Assembly: GCF_003052515.2 (NCBI RefSeq)
Contig: NZ_QARE02000002.1
Span: 248,001-312,000, forward strand
Reading direction: 5' to 3'
DNA length: 64,000 bases
Source of the DNA: Pseudomonas sp. RIT409
Lineage (GTDB): Bacteria; Pseudomonadota; Gammaproteobacteria; Pseudomonadales; Pseudomonadaceae
Position numbers and translations under genes: made by a program. The number at the start of each line of letters is the position of its first letter. The stretch's first letter is position 1. The notes under the pieces were generated by a model, which was not told the DNA's origin, made no database searches, and saw only the letters and a list, made by a program, of their open reading frames with translations. This document shows positions 1 through 10,854 of this stretch, in pieces.

Positions 1-602
1 CGGAAGCAGTGACCTTCTCCGAGCAGCAGCAGGCTCTTGTCATTGAGGGCCGAGGCATCGATGGTCTGTTTCTGCGTCCAGGGGTGTTCTGCCGGCATGA
101 GCACGTAGAACGGCTCATCGTAAAGCGACATGGTCAGGACGTCGGCTTCGTTGAATGGCAGCGCGATGATGATCGCGTCCAGTTCGCCGTTGCGCAGCTT
201 GTCGCGCAATACGTGGGTGAAGTTTTCTTCGATGTACAGCGGCATCTGCGGCGCGACCCGATGCAACTGCGGGATCAGGTGTGGGAACAGATAAGGCCCG
301 ACGGTGTAGATCGCGCCGACTTTCAGCGGAGCGGTCAACTGGTTCTTGCCCGTCTGGGCAAGTTCACGAATGCCTTGGGCCTGTTCGAGCACCTTCTGCG
401 CTTGAGCGACGATGCCCTCGCCAACCGGCGTCAGACGTACTGCACTCTTGCTGCGCTCGAAAATCAGCACACCGAGTTCATCTTCCAGCTTCTTCACGCC
501 CACCGACAGGGTCGGCTGGCTGACATGGCAGCGTTCGGCGGCATGGCCGAAGTGCTGCTCTTGGGCGAGGGTAACGATATAGCGCAATTCTGTGAGGGTC
601 AT
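1..602 (-). CDS. oxyR: OxyR, peroxide-sensing LysR-type regulator (partial, C-terminus outside window)
   Basis: Encodes the first 200 residues of a LysR-family regulator. The N-terminal winged HTH (about residues 1-60, with CHVSQPTLS in the recognition helix) and most of the first effector subdomain are present. The last complete codons read GEGHCF, and the Cys codon at 6-8 is residue 199 from the ATG at 602. This matches the peroxide-reactive Cys199 of E. coli OxyR; the partner Cys208 lies outside the window. OxyR activates catalase and alkyl hydroperoxide reductase genes when oxidised. The gene lies downstream of exbB-exbD-tonB on the same strand after a 91-bp gap. The identification rests on strong similarity to known Pseudomonas OxyR. 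Confidence 0.95.
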   Translation of the reverse strand, partial: MTLTELRYIVTLAQEQHFGHAAERCHVSQPTLSVGVKKLEDELGVLIFERSKSAVRLTPVGEGIVAQAQKVLEQAQGIRELAQTGKNQLTAPLKVGAIYTVGPYLFPHLIPQLHRVAPQMPLYIEENFTHVLRDKLRNGELDAIIIALPFNEADVLTMSLYDEPFYVLMPAEHPWTQKQTIDASALNDKSLLLLGEGHCF

Positions 603-693
603 AGCGTGCGTCCATGAAGTTGCGGCCCCAGCATAGCGGGTGCAATCGATAGACGCACGTTATCAAACCCTCTGTCGTCGCAAAATCAACGTT

Positions 694-1437
694 TCAACGT
701 TTATCCAGCGAATAAACGAAGGGTGCGACGACTTCCAGAGTGCCGTTGTTGAGCAATTCGGCCGGTGGTTTGGGCAGCGGCTGGGCGCGGCGGATCATTT
801 CCAGCGTGGCCCTGTCCAGCGACGCACTGCCCGAACCGCCTGCGATTTCATACGACAGAACGCGACCTTCCCCATCCACCACGAAGCGCAGACGGTTGAT
901 GCCTTGCATGCCACGACGGCGCGCATCTTCCGGATAGCGCTTGTACTTGGCCAGATGGCGCAGCAAATCGCCCTGCCACGTCGGCAGCGCAGTACTCGGC
1001 GGCGCGGGAGGCGCTTGCTCGGGGGCTGCCGATTTTTCCGGCTTGGCGTTGGAGGGAGGCGTGTCTACCGGCTTCTCATCGGCAGGCTTCTCTTCCTTCG
1101 GCGGCTCGACCTTTTTCACCGGCTTGGGTGGCTGGGGTTTCGGCTTTGGCTTGACCGGCTTTGGAACCGCGATTTCAGGCTTCGGCGCTTCGGCAACAGG
1201 CGGAATCGGCGGAGGCTCTTCCGGCGCAGGCGGCTGAGGTGGTTGAACCACTTTCGGCGGTGGCGGCGGCGCGGGCTCCGGAACGGGTGCCAGCTCGATC
1301 ATCATCGCCGCCGGAGGCAGTTCGATGGCCTGCGGCGCGGACCAGTGCAGCGCAATGAAAATCGCCACAGCATGGACCGCCAGCACCAACAACAGACTAC
1401 CGCTATAGCGCGTCAGTTTTTGGCGCGTATTGATCAT
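694..1437 (-). CDS. tonB: TonB energy-transduction protein
   Basis: A 247-residue TonB. One N-terminal membrane anchor (about residues 10-31) is followed by a long periplasmic stretch rich in Pro, Lys and Glu (about 45-150). The C-terminal domain (about 155-247) carries the family pattern YPEDARRRGMQG. TonB passes proton-motive energy from ExbB/ExbD to outer-membrane siderophore and cobalamin receptors. It is the last gene of exbB-exbD-tonB, and its ATG overlaps the exbD stop in an ATGA. The proline-rich section makes the opposite strand read as a spurious Gly/Arg-rich open frame. Confidence 0.95.
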   Translation of the reverse strand: MINTRQKLTRYSGSLLLVLAVHAVAIFIALHWSAPQAIELPPAAMMIELAPVPEPAPPPPPKVVQPPQPPAPEEPPPIPPVAEAPKPEIAVPKPVKPKPKPQPPKPVKKVEPPKEEKPADEKPVDTPPSNAKPEKSAAPEQAPPAPPSTALPTWQGDLLRHLAKYKRYPEDARRRGMQGINRLRFVVDGEGRVLSYEIAGGSGSASLDRATLEMIRRAQPLPKPPAELLNNGTLEVVAPFVYSLDKR

Positions 1438-1859
1438 TTCTTACCAACCGTCTCGAGACCCACCAGACCGACCTTCAGGTAACCGGCACCGCGCAGCAGG
1501 TTCATGACCTCCATCAGGTCGCCGTAATCCACGCCCTTGTCGGCCTGGAAGAAAATAGTCGTGTCTTTCTTGCCCTTGGTCTTGGCGTCCAGCACGGGGC
1601 CGATCTGCTCGCGCGCGACTTTTTCGTCACCCAGGTACAGGCTCTGATCGGCTTTGACGCTCAGGAATACAGGCTTCTCGGGCCTTGGTGCAGGCTTCGC
1701 CGTGGAGGCAGGCAGGTCGACTTTGATGTCCACCGTCGCCAGCGGCGCGGCCACCATGAAGATGATCAGCAGCACCAACATGACGTCGATGAACGGCGTC
1801 ACGTTGATTTCGTGGTTCTCGGCGAGGTCATCGCCACCTTCGTTGAGATGCAGGCCCAT
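1434..1859 (-). CDS. exbD: ExbD, TonB-complex proton channel subunit
   Basis: A 141-residue inner-membrane protein with a short cytoplasmic N-terminus, one transmembrane helix (about residues 20-42) and a periplasmic domain. The helix contains PFIDVMLVLLIIF, with the essential proton-carrying aspartate at residue 25, as in E. coli ExbD. It forms the motor with ExbB and TonB. The gene starts 3 bp after the exbB stop and overlaps tonB by 4 bp, so the three genes should be translated as one operon. Confidence 0.95.
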   Translation of the reverse strand: MGLHLNEGGDDLAENHEINVTPFIDVMLVLLIIFMVAAPLATVDIKVDLPASTAKPAPRPEKPVFLSVKADQSLYLGDEKVAREQIGPVLDAKTKGKKDTTIFFQADKGVDYGDLMEVMNLLRGAGYLKVGLVGLETVGKK

Positions 1860-1862
1860 GGT

Positions 1863-2837
1863 TTACCCCATCTTGACCATGTGCGGTGCCGGGCTACGCT
1901 CGGCGGTCGGCTGGTGATCCAGGTCTCGGCTGACCAGCAGCAGGACCTGAGCCGACGCATCCGACACCTGGGCTTTGTAGCCGGCGATGGAGCGGGCGAA
2001 GACGTTATAGATGACGACGGCAGGAATGGCGGCCACCAGCCCCAGTGCCGTGGCCAGCAGGGCTTCGGCAATACCCGGGGCGACCACGGCGAGGTTGGTG
2101 GTCTGCGTCTTGGCGATGCCGATGAAGCTGTTCATGATGCCCCACACGGTGCCGAACAGACCAACGAACGGTGCGGTCGAGCCGATGGTCGCGAGAACAC
2201 CAGTGCCCATGCTCATGTTGCGACCGCAGGCTGCGACGAGCCGCTCCAGACGGAAACTGACGCGTTCCTTGATGCCTTCGCGTTCACGGCTGTTGGTCGA
2301 CAGGTGCATCTCTTCCAACGCATCGTGAACCAGCAGGTGGGCCAATGTCCCTTCCTTCTTGGCGCCGGCGCTGGCTTCGTCGAGTGTGCGCGCGCGTTTG
2401 AGGGCGGCAATTTCGGCCTTCAGGCGGCGCTTGGCGCCCAGCAATTCCAGGCCTTTGGCGATCCAGATGGTCCAGGTGACGATCGAGGCGATCGCCAGGC
2501 CGATCATGACCGCTTTGACGACCACGTCTGCATTCTTGTACATGCCCCATGGCGACAGGTCGTGAGACATGCCCAGAGTGTTATCTTCGGCGGCAGCTTC
2601 GGACTCCGAAGGAGCGGGCGATGCAAGATCCTGAACGGCAGGTGCCGCGGCAGTGTCCACTGGAGCGGCAGGCGCTGGCGTTGAAGATTGTGTGGCAGGC
2701 GTCGGCGCCGGAGCGGAAGAGTCGGCGAGTGCAAGAGGCGAGAGCATCAGGCTGAACAGCAGCGCCGCGATGACGCGCGCTGCGCGTGGCAGACCCGAAG
2801 ACGTGATTGAGGAAGCGGGGGATTGAGTGAATGTCAT
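1863..2837 (-). CDS. exbB: ExbB, TonB-complex proton channel subunit
   Basis: A 324-residue ExbB/TolQ/MotA-family protein. It has an N-terminal signal-like hydrophobic stretch and an Ala/Pro-rich periplasmic extension, typical of the long pseudomonad ExbB. Three transmembrane helices follow, with the conserved region around FVGLFGTVWGIMNSFIGI. The open frame extends upstream to 2948. The ATG at 2837 is preferred because it is preceded by an AGG-type ribosome site and gives the usual protein start (MTFTQS). First gene of exbB-exbD-tonB; such operons are usually iron-regulated by Fur. Confidence 0.93.
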   Translation of the reverse strand: MTFTQSPASSITSSGLPRAARVIAALLFSLMLSPLALADSSAPAPTPATQSSTPAPAAPVDTAAAPAVQDLASPAPSESEAAAEDNTLGMSHDLSPWGMYKNADVVVKAVMIGLAIASIVTWTIWIAKGLELLGAKRRLKAEIAALKRARTLDEASAGAKKEGTLAHLLVHDALEEMHLSTNSREREGIKERVSFRLERLVAACGRNMSMGTGVLATIGSTAPFVGLFGTVWGIMNSFIGIAKTQTTNLAVVAPGIAEALLATALGLVAAIPAVVIYNVFARSIAGYKAQVSDASAQVLLLVSRDLDHQPTAERSPAPHMVKMG

Positions 2838-3047
2838 GCTGGCCCGACCTGATGTGAAAGGTGTATCCGTTCTGAATGCGTCACGCTGCGCGAGGCGAGC
2901 GGAGAAGAACAAAGGGTCGTCATTATTGCAAGTAATTCTTGTTAACAAAAGTAATAGAGTATCTTTTTTTAACGTGAATGCGTCCCGATGGTCGCATGAC
3001 GCCCTTTATTTACGGGTTCGAACGATTTTCGATGTGGAGAACGAGGC
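2838..3047. promoter_or_regulatory. Divergent intergenic region, exbB / SDR gene, possible Fur site
   Basis: A 210-bp gap between the divergent exbB operon and the SDR gene. Its middle (about 2920-2970) is much more AT-rich than the surroundings and contains the small inverted repeat CAAGTAATTCTTG at about 2929-2941. Iron regulation by Fur is usual for exbB operons, so a Fur box is plausible here. The match to the 19-bp consensus is poor by eye, so this is an inference. Confidence 0.25.
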
Positions 3048-3908
3048 ATGGCTGGGCCATCGGTTTTGATTGCAGGATGTGGCGATATAGGGAGCCGTCT
3101 TGCGACGCAGGTGCTTGCTTCGGGGTGGACGGTATACGGGCTGCGCAGAAACACTGCAAAGCTGCCGAGAGGCGTGCAGGGGGTGACCGCCGACTTGTTC
3201 GACGCGCGTATGCCCGACCAGTGGCCCGACGGTCGAATCGACTACCTCGTGTACTGCGCCACCCCCAGTGAGCGGAACGAGGCAGGCTATCGTGCCGCTT
3301 ACGTACAGGGGCTGCATCATGTGCTGGGCTGGATCCAGCGAAGCGGACAGAAGCCCAGACGGGTGGTCTTCGTCTCCAGCAGTAGCGTGTACGGACAGCA
3401 GGGTGGCGAGTGGGTCGACGAGGCTTCGCCGGCCGAGGCTGACGGTTTTTCGGGACGCATCATGCGGGAGGCGGAACAGGTGGCGCTGGCCAGCGGGTGG
3501 CCTGCGAGTGTTGTCCGACTGACGGGTATCTATGGTCCTGGCCGCAGCGATTTGATGAACCGGGTGCGTCAGGGGTACAGCGTCGCCGTCGACCCGCCGT
3601 TATACGGCAACCGTATTCACGCAGACGATGCGGCGGGACTTTTGGCGTTCTTGCTTCAGGCGGATGCGCGAGGCGTGGCGCTGGATGACTGCTACCTGGG
3701 TGTGGACGACGCTCCCGCTCCGTTGGCGGAGGTGGTGGACTGGATGCGGCAGCGGCTGGGCGTCACGCGCTGGTCTGATGAGAACAGCGTGAGGCGAGCG
3801 GGGAGCAAGCGCTGCAGCAATGCTCGGGCGAAAGCCTTGGGTTGGGCGCCTCGGTACGCGAGCTACAAAGAGGGGTACGAGGCCATGCTGGCGGCCGACC
3901 CTATCTGA
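3048..3908 (+). CDS. NAD(P)-dependent epimerase/dehydratase-like protein (extended SDR, YeeZ type)
   Basis: A 286-residue extended short-chain dehydrogenase. The N-terminal nucleotide-binding motif is GCGDIGSRLA (residues 9-18), followed by CATPSE and the SSSSVYG region containing the Ser/Tyr active site, then RLTGIYGPGR near the substrate loop. The lysine usually found four residues after the catalytic Tyr is not present at that spacing, as in YeeZ-like members. The substrate is unknown. It is divergent from exbB and convergent with a lipoprotein gene. The ATG at 3048 has GAGG shortly upstream. Confidence 0.8.
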   Translation: MAGPSVLIAGCGDIGSRLATQVLASGWTVYGLRRNTAKLPRGVQGVTADLFDARMPDQWPDGRIDYLVYCATPSERNEAGYRAAYVQGLHHVLGWIQRSGQKPRRVVFVSSSSVYGQQGGEWVDEASPAEADGFSGRIMREAEQVALASGWPASVVRLTGIYGPGRSDLMNRVRQGYSVAVDPPLYGNRIHADDAAGLLAFLLQADARGVALDDCYLGVDDAPAPLAEVVDWMRQRLGVTRWSDENSVRRAGSKRCSNARAKALGWAPRYASYKEGYEAMLAADPI

Positions 3909-3927
3909 TCGGTGGATGGCGATTCAT

Positions 3928-3953
3928 CGATGGGAGCGCATTCTCTCCCATCG
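3928..3953. terminator. Hairpin between convergent genes
   Basis: A perfect 9-bp stem (CGATGGGAG / CTCCCATCG, 8-nt loop) just after the SDR stop and before the 3' end of the opposing lipoprotein gene. It probably works as a bidirectional transcript end. No clear T-tract follows on either side, so the call is tentative. Confidence 0.4.
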
Positions 3954-3971
3954 ACAACCCGTTTGCGCCGT

Positions 3972-4715
3972 TCAGTTCTTTTCCAGCACCCAATGCCGTT
4001 CGCCAGGGCGCAGGTCAGGCATTTCGGTGGGTTGAGCGTTGTTCACCGCTTGGAAAATCTCCAGTTGCTTGCCTTGGCGCACAAACACCCAGGGATTGCC
4101 ACGCTCGTTTCTTTCCAGCCACATGCTGTCGTATTCGCCACTCATGGCCGCGCAGTCGCCCGCAAGGCACAGTGCATACCGGTCATTCCCTGGCAGGCCA
4201 GTGACGCTGCCGTCCGGAGCGAACTCGACCACGCTGCCTTGCCCCTCGCCATTGACGATGGTCCATTTACCACCCAGATAGGCCGAGTACAGCGCACGCT
4301 CGAAACTGCTTCCGGGCTGTGCACCCGCCTGGGCTGGCTCTTTTGGCGTGCGGAAATGCTGCTCAGGTCCTGAATCGGTGGCGCTTTGCACCAGTTCGTC
4401 ACCTTTGAGTTTCAATTCGTCAGAGGCGCTGCCGTAGACATTGACCTTCCACGCCCCTTGTGGATCTTTGGCAATCTTGCCTTCGGTCAGCTCGAAGCCG
4501 TTATACGCGGTGGCCTGGCCTGCGGCAGTATTGATGTTCCATTCCAGGGTCGGGCCGTAAGCCAGCAGCGACTGGCGAAGATTTCCGCCCTCGGCCGCCG
4601 CATCGATAGCCGCCTGGTTGATCCAGACACCGTCGGGAGTTTTGTTGGAGTGGCTGGCGCAGCCGCTCAGCAGCGCGGCCAACAGCGAGAGGGCGAACGC
4701 GACGCGCATCGGCAT
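3972..4715 (-). CDS. Conserved lipoprotein of unknown function
   Basis: A 247-residue protein with a lipoprotein signal peptide: a positively charged start, a hydrophobic run, then the lipobox LLSGC with the acylated Cys at about residue 19. The rest is soluble and probably periplasmic, with no recognised catalytic motif. Several short paired segments (GKWTIVNGEG, GEYDSMWLE) suggest a beta-rich fold. It is downstream of ridA on the same strand after 58 bp, as in the PAO1 order, so it may be at the end of the spoT-ridA transcript. Confidence 0.75.
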   Translation of the reverse strand: MPMRVAFALSLLAALLSGCASHSNKTPDGVWINQAAIDAAAEGGNLRQSLLAYGPTLEWNINTAAGQATAYNGFELTEGKIAKDPQGAWKVNVYGSASDELKLKGDELVQSATDSGPEQHFRTPKEPAQAGAQPGSSFERALYSAYLGGKWTIVNGEGQGSVVEFAPDGSVTGLPGNDRYALCLAGDCAAMSGEYDSMWLERNERGNPWVFVRQGKQLEIFQAVNNAQPTEMPDLRPGERHWVLEKN

Positions 4716-4773
4716 GGCGGAGTCCTTCCTGAGTTAAGGGGATAGCGGAGCGCGGGTACGCTCCGCGAGAGGA

Positions 4774-5154
4774 TCAGTCGATGACCAGCACGGCATCCAT
4801 TTCGACCTGCGCACCGCGTGGCAGCGCAGCGACGCCGATGGCTGCACGCGCCGGGTAAGGTTGTTCGAAATACTTGCCCATGATTTCGTTGACCTTGGCG
4901 AAGTGGCTCAGGTCGGTGAGGAAAATGTTTAACTTGACGATGTCCTTGAACGAGCCGCCTGCCGCTTCGGCGACTGCCTTGAGGTTTTCGAAGACTTGAA
5001 CGGTCTGGGCTTCGAAACCTTCGACCAACTCCATGGTTTTCGGGTCCAGCGGGATCTGGCCGGACATATAGACAGTATTGCCAGCTTTGATCGCCTGAGA
5101 GTACGTGCCGATGGCGGCAGGGGCTTTGTCGCTGGAGATAACGGTCTTGCTCAT
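4774..5154 (-). CDS. ridA: RidA, 2-iminobutanoate/2-iminopropanoate deaminase
   Basis: A 126-residue RidA/YjgF-family enzyme that hydrolyses reactive enamine/imine products of PLP enzymes, such as 2-aminoacrylate. The family arginine is R103 in PARAAIGV, and the C-terminal acidic residue is E118. The length is typical. The gene lies 23 bp after spoT and is probably cotranscribed with it. A second RidA-family gene lies at 32553-32906 inside the dad operon. Confidence 0.93.
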   Translation of the reverse strand: MSKTVISSDKAPAAIGTYSQAIKAGNTVYMSGQIPLDPKTMELVEGFEAQTVQVFENLKAVAEAAGGSFKDIVKLNIFLTDLSHFAKVNEIMGKYFEQPYPARAAIGVAALPRGAQVEMDAVLVID

Positions 5155-5177
5155 GAAAAACTCCTGTGGGCGGTGGG

Positions 5178-7286
5178 CTACGCGCGCATGCGGGTGATGC
5201 GGATCACCCCGGCCAGGGCGCGCAGTTTCTTGATCACGCGGGCCAGGTGCACACGGTCGTGCACGCTGACCACCAGTTGGACCACGCTGATACGACCATC
5301 GCGCTCGTCCATGCTGATTTTCTCGATGTTGCCGTCGGCCGCGTTGACGCTGCTGGCCAGCAAGGCGATCAGGCCGCGCTGGTGTTCCAGCTCCACCCGC
5401 AGCTCGACGTTGAATTCACCGGTGACGTCCTTGGCCCAGGAAAGCTGGATGCATTTTTCCGGGTTGTGGCGGATTTCACTGATGTTTCGGCAATTGTCCA
5501 AGTGCACGACCATCCCCTTGCCAGCCGACAAATGGCCGACGATCGGGTCACCCGGGATCGGCGTGCAGCATTTGGCGTAACTGAGCACCAGGCCTTCAGT
5601 GCCGCGAATCGCCAGCGGACCTTCCGCGGTCGGCAACTCTTCGGTTTCGCTGGCCAGCAGTCGACGCGCCACCACGTAGGCCATGCGATTGCCAAGGCCG
5701 ATGTCCTCGAGCAGGTCTTCGATGACCTCCACCCGGTATTCGGCGAGGATTGCCTGAAGGCGTTCGTGCGGAACCTTCTCCAGGCTGCTGTCGAAACCGT
5801 TCAGCACCTTATTGAGCAGGCGCTCGCCCAGGCTGATGGATTCAGACCGGCGCTGAAGTTTCAATGCGTGGCGAATGTGGGTGCGCGCCTTGCCGGTCAC
5901 CACGAAATTGAGCCATGCCGGGTTGGGGCGTGCGCCAGGCGCGCTGACGATCTCGACGGTCGAACCGCTCTGCAGGGGCTCTGACAGCGGCGCCAGTCGC
6001 CGATTGATCCGACAGGCGATGCAACTGTTGCCCACATCGGTATGCACGGCATACGCGAAGTCGACGGCCGTGGAGCCTTTGGGCAGCTCCATGATCCGGC
6101 CCTTGGGCGTGAATACGTAGACCTCGTCGGGGAACAGGTCGATCTTTACGCTCTCGATGAATTCCAACGAGTTGCCCGCCCGCTGCTGCATCTCCAGCAC
6201 GCCCTTGACCCACTGACGGGCACGGGCATGGGTACCTTTGGGTTGCTCGTCGCCGGAAGACTTGTATAGCCAGTGGGCGGCGATGCCGTTGTTGGCCATT
6301 TCTTCCATTTCGCGGGTGCGAATCTGGATCTCGATGGGAACCCCATGCATGCCGAACAGGGTGGTGTGCAGCGACTGATAGCCGTTGGCCTTAGGGATTG
6401 CGATGTAATCCTTGAAGCGGCCAGGCAGCGGTTTGTACAAATTATGTACAGCGCCAAGTACGCGATAGCAGGTATCGACCTTGTCGACGATGATCCTGAA
6501 CGCATAGACGTCCATGATTTCGGTGAAAGCCCGGCGCTTGCCGCGCATCTTCTTGTAGATGCCGTACAAATGTTTCTGCCGCCCGCTGACATCGCCTTGT
6601 ATGCCATCTACCGCCAGGCAATGGGCGAGGGATTCTTCGATCTTGTTGACCAGTTCCTTGCGATTGCCGCGAGCGCGCTTGACCGCTTGACCGATGCGCG
6701 AGGAGCGCATGGGGTACATGGCCTTGAAGCCCAGGTCTTCGAATTCGATGCGCACGTTGTGCATGCCAAGACGATTGGCGATGGGCGCATAGATTTCGAG
6801 GGTTTCCTTGGCAATGCGACGCCGTTTTTCGCCCGAGAGTACTTCCAGCGTGCGCATGTTGTGCAGGCGGTCGGCGAGCTTGACCAGGATCACGCGGATG
6901 TCCCGCGCCATGGCCATGGCCATCTTCTGGAAGTTTTCCGCTTGGGCTTCGGCCTTCGTTTCGAAGTTCATCTGGGTCAGTTTGCTGACCCCGTCGACCA
7001 GTTCGGCCACGGTTTCGCCAAATTGCGCACTGAGCGCTTCCTTGGCGATGCCGGTGTCTTCGATCACGTCATGCAGCATCGCGGCCATCAGGCTCTGATG
7101 GTCCATGTGCATATCGGCAAGGATATTGGCCACCGCCAGCGGATGGGTGACGTAGGCTTCGCCGCTGCGACGGCGTTGGCCGTCGTGGGCTTGTTCGGCG
7201 TAGAAATACGCCCGGCGAACCAGGTTGACCTGGTCGGCGCCGAGGTAGGTCGAGAGGCGATCGGCGAGGGCGTCTATGCTCGGCAA
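5178..7286 (-). CDS. spoT: SpoT, bifunctional (p)ppGpp synthetase/hydrolase
   Basis: A 702-residue RelA/SpoT protein. The order is an HD hydrolase domain (about residues 20-200, with HDVIEDT), a synthetase domain (about 230-350, with [21 protein letters not shown]), a TGS domain (about 390-450) and a C-terminal ACT domain (about 630-702). It makes and degrades (p)ppGpp in response to carbon, fatty-acid and other stresses. The start is TTG at 7286: AAGGAG sits 7 nt upstream and no in-frame ATG precedes the HD region. It lies in the gmk-rpoZ-spoT-ridA order. Confidence 0.95.
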   Translation of the reverse strand: MPSIDALADRLSTYLGADQVNLVRRAYFYAEQAHDGQRRRSGEAYVTHPLAVANILADMHMDHQSLMAAMLHDVIEDTGIAKEALSAQFGETVAELVDGVSKLTQMNFETKAEAQAENFQKMAMAMARDIRVILVKLADRLHNMRTLEVLSGEKRRRIAKETLEIYAPIANRLGMHNVRIEFEDLGFKAMYPMRSSRIGQAVKRARGNRKELVNKIEESLAHCLAVDGIQGDVSGRQKHLYGIYKKMRGKRRAFTEIMDVYAFRIIVDKVDTCYRVLGAVHNLYKPLPGRFKDYIAIPKANGYQSLHTTLFGMHGVPIEIQIRTREMEEMANNGIAAHWLYKSSGDEQPKGTHARARQWVKGVLEMQQRAGNSLEFIESVKIDLFPDEVYVFTPKGRIMELPKGSTAVDFAYAVHTDVGNSCIACRINRRLAPLSEPLQSGSTVEIVSAPGARPNPAWLNFVVTGKARTHIRHALKLQRRSESISLGERLLNKVLNGFDSSLEKVPHERLQAILAEYRVEVIEDLLEDIGLGNRMAYVVARRLLASETEELPTAEGPLAIRGTEGLVLSYAKCCTPIPGDPIVGHLSAGKGMVVHLDNCRNISEIRHNPEKCIQLSWAKDVTGEFNVELRVELEHQRGLIALLASSVNAADGNIEKISMDERDGRISVVQLVVSVHDRVHLARVIKKLRALAGVIRITRMRA

Positions 7287-7346
7287 GATGGAACTCCTTG
7301 CCGAAGACTGTGACCCTGCGGCTTGCTACGTCGACCAGGCATAGGC

Positions 7347-7610
7347 TTAGACGGCCTCGTTGGACTCGTCCTCGAACGCAGCGAACAGTGGTTCATCTTC
7401 AACGATTTCAGCTTCTGCAATGACGGAGTAGTCCATCAGACCCGCTGCGATTTCACGCAGGGCAACAACGGTGGGCTTGTCGTTTTCCCAGGCCAGCTTC
7501 GGCTCCTTGCCGCCAGTCGCCAGTTGACGCGAGCGTTTGGTGGCGAGCATGACCAGCTCGAAGCGGTTATCTACATGTTCCAGGCAGTCTTCAACGGTCA
7601 CGCGGGCCAT
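7347..7610 (-). CDS. rpoZ: RNA polymerase omega subunit
   Basis: An 87-residue omega subunit. [20 protein letters not shown] and the following ATKRSRQL are diagnostic. Omega helps assemble beta-prime and forms part of the ppGpp site 1 on RNA polymerase, so its place directly before spoT (60-bp gap) makes functional sense. The frame is open further upstream to 7691, but the ATG at 7610 is the conserved start. A REPIN separates it from the upstream gmk. Confidence 0.97.
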   Translation of the reverse strand: MARVTVEDCLEHVDNRFELVMLATKRSRQLATGGKEPKLAWENDKPTVVALREIAAGLMDYSVIAEAEIVEDEPLFAAFEDESNEAV

Positions 7611-7754
7611 GGGTATTCCTCGTAGCAAATGCGGATGCGCGGTGCCCGGATGGGCGAGCGGACTCGGTAGTTTACAAGTGGTCAGCCACAAGCTTCAAGC
7701 GGCACGCCACGAGCGGTCGGTTTTCACGCGCTACAGCGGGCCGTACACGTCTCC

Positions 7755-7842
7755 TGTAAAAGCGCGTTTGCCCGCGATAGCTATACGTCAGAGACAGGCT
7801 GGTTTCTGGTCTGACGCTATCGCGGGCAAGCGCGCTCCTGCA
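7755..7842. repeat. REPIN: inverted pair of REP sequences between gmk and rpoZ
   Basis: The left arm (7755-7781) and right arm (7816-7842) are near-perfect inverted copies of the pseudomonad REP with the core GCGCGCTTGCCCGCGAT, separated by about 34 nt. The left arm has drifted slightly (GTAAAAGCGCGTTTGCCC). The element occupies most of the gap between gmk and rpoZ, starting 3 bp after gmk ends. Its folded RNA could reduce read-through from gmk into rpoZ. Confidence 0.85.
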
Positions 7843-7845
7843 AGC

Positions 7846-9343
<1,498 letters not shown>

Positions 9344-9440
9344 GGGAAGTACCTCTGTAAAAGTCAGGATCAGCCTAAAAAGGGCGAGCAACCCGCACCT
9401 GATGAAGTCGTAAAGAAGCGACCGGCTGTAAAGGCGCAAG

Positions 9441-9470
9441 ATTGTAGCTCAGAGCAAGGTGTGCGCCCAA
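9441..9470 (-). promoter_or_regulatory. Candidate sigma-70 promoter for yicC-gmk operon
   Basis: On the minus strand, TTGGGC (9465-9470) is separated by 18 bp from TACAAT (9441-9446), about 100 bp upstream of the yicC start. The call rests on consensus similarity only. Confidence 0.4.
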
Positions 9471-9597
9471 ATGTGGCGTTAACGCATACGATCGGCGATG
9501 CCTTGCGCTTGGCGCGGACAGCCATTTGGGTGGCCGTGTCCTGGCCCCGACGATCGCTGTGCAATGATTTGATGCCCCAAGCGTGAGCTTGCACCTC

Positions 9598-9603
9598 TAT
9601 AAT
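9598..9603 (+). promoter_or_regulatory. Candidate -10 element for rph
   Basis: A perfect TATAAT 36 bp upstream of the rph ATG. No convincing -35 hexamer lies at 16-18 bp, so the promoter may be weak or activator-dependent. Confidence 0.4.
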
Positions 9604-9639
9604 GCAGGTCAGTTTTCCGTCTCAGTACAGGTATCCCAG

Positions 9640-10362
9640 ATGAAACGTCCAAGTGGTCGCGTTGCCGATCAGCTTCGCTCGATCCGCATCACCCGCAACT
9701 ACACCAAGCACGCCGAGGGTTCTGTGCTGGTCGAGTTCGGCGACACCAAGGTGATCTGCACGGTCAGCGTCGAGAATGGCGTTCCACGTTTCCTCAAAGG
9801 TCAGGGCCAAGGCTGGCTGACCGCGGAATACGGCATGTTGCCGCGTTCGACCGGCGAGCGTAACCAGCGCGAAGCGAGCAAAGGCAAGCAGGGCGGCCGG
9901 ACGTTGGAAATCCAGCGTTTGATCGGGCGTTCGCTGCGCGCTGCGCTGGATATGTCCAAGCTGGGCGATATCACCTTGTATGTCGATTGCGACGTGATCC
10001 AAGCCGATGGCGGTACCCGCACCGCATCGATTACGGGTGCCATGGTTGCGCTGGTCGACGCCTTGAAAGCGATCAAGAAGCGCGGCGGCCTGAAGGGCGG
10101 CGATCCGCTGAAGCAGATGATCGCGGCGGTGTCGGTCGGCATGTACCAGGGCGAGCCTGTGCTGGACCTGGACTACCTGGAGGACTCCGCCGCCGAGACG
10201 GATTTGAACGTGGTCATGACCAGTGCCGGTGGCTTCATCGAAGTCCAGGGCACGGCCGAAGGCGCACCCTTCCAGCCGGACGAACTCAATGCCATGCTGG
10301 CGCTCGCGCAGCAGGGCATGAGTCAGATTTTCGACTTGCAGAAAGCGGCGCTGGCCGACTGA
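9640..10362 (+). CDS. rph: RNase PH
   Basis: A 240-residue phosphorolytic 3'-5' exoribonuclease that trims tRNA 3' ends. Diagnostic stretches are [13 protein letters not shown], the [18 protein letters not shown] region containing the phosphate-binding loop, and [14 protein letters not shown]. The protein is full length, unlike the truncated Rph of E. coli K-12. The frame is open 19 codons upstream, but the ATG at 9640 is the conserved start. A DUF4870 gene follows after 33 bp. Confidence 0.97.
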   Translation: MKRPSGRVADQLRSIRITRNYTKHAEGSVLVEFGDTKVICTVSVENGVPRFLKGQGQGWLTAEYGMLPRSTGERNQREASKGKQGGRTLEIQRLIGRSLRAALDMSKLGDITLYVDCDVIQADGGTRTASITGAMVALVDALKAIKKRGGLKGGDPLKQMIAAVSVGMYQGEPVLDLDYLEDSAAETDLNVVMTSAGGFIEVQGTAEGAPFQPDELNAMLALAQQGMSQIFDLQKAALAD

Positions 10363-10395
10363 CCGACCCCATTACCTCCAGACAGGGCCCGCACG

Positions 10396-10761
10396 ATGAT
10401 CGACCAGACGCCTTCACCCCTCCCGAGCAAGGAAGTTCGCCAGTGGTCCATGCTGTGCCACTTCGCCGCGTTTTTCGGGCTGATTTTCCCTTTTGGCAAT
10501 CTGTTGGGGCCGCTGATCGTCTGGCAATTGAAGAAGGAAACCGATCCTTTCATCGATGCGCAGGGCAAGGAAGCGCTCAACTTTCAGATCACCGTGGCCA
10601 TTGCGGCGATGATCTGCTTTCTGCTGATGATCGTCGTGATTGGCTTTCCACTGCTGATGTTGGTTGGCGTAGGTGCGCTGGTGCTGACCATTATCGCCGG
10701 CATCAAGGTCAATGACGGAATCGCCTATCGGTATCCGTTTACCTGGCGGTTGATCAAATAA
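10396..10761 (+). CDS. DUF4870 family membrane protein
   Basis: A 121-residue protein with two or three predicted membrane helices (about residues 20-42, 65-85 and 85-102). The DUF4870 signature covers CHFAAFFG, GPLIVWQLKKETDPFIDAQGKEALNFQ and the C-terminal DGIAYRYPFTWRLIK. Function is unknown. It follows rph by 33 bp on the same strand and ends at a strong terminator. Confidence 0.85.
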   Translation: MIDQTPSPLPSKEVRQWSMLCHFAAFFGLIFPFGNLLGPLIVWQLKKETDPFIDAQGKEALNFQITVAIAAMICFLLMIVVIGFPLLMLVGVGALVLTIIAGIKVNDGIAYRYPFTWRLIK

Positions 10762-10812
10762 TCGCCAAACAATGCTGTCGTCAGCCTTCCCGGACCAGAC
10801 GCCAGGCAAACA

Positions 10813-10840
10813 AAAGCCGACTTCACGTCGGCTTTCTTTT
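10813..10840. terminator. Rho-independent terminator, bidirectional
   Basis: A 9-bp perfect stem (AAAGCCGAC / GTCGGCTTT, 5-nt loop) followed by CTTTT on the plus strand and preceded by A residues for the minus strand. It lies between the convergent DUF4870 gene and crc and can end both. Confidence 0.85.
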
Positions 10841-10854
10841 GGGCGAGCGGGACG

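Noticed and set aside
640..1482. Arg/Gly-rich plus-strand frames over tonB and exbD
   Set aside because: They arise from the reverse complement of TonB proline/lysine codons.
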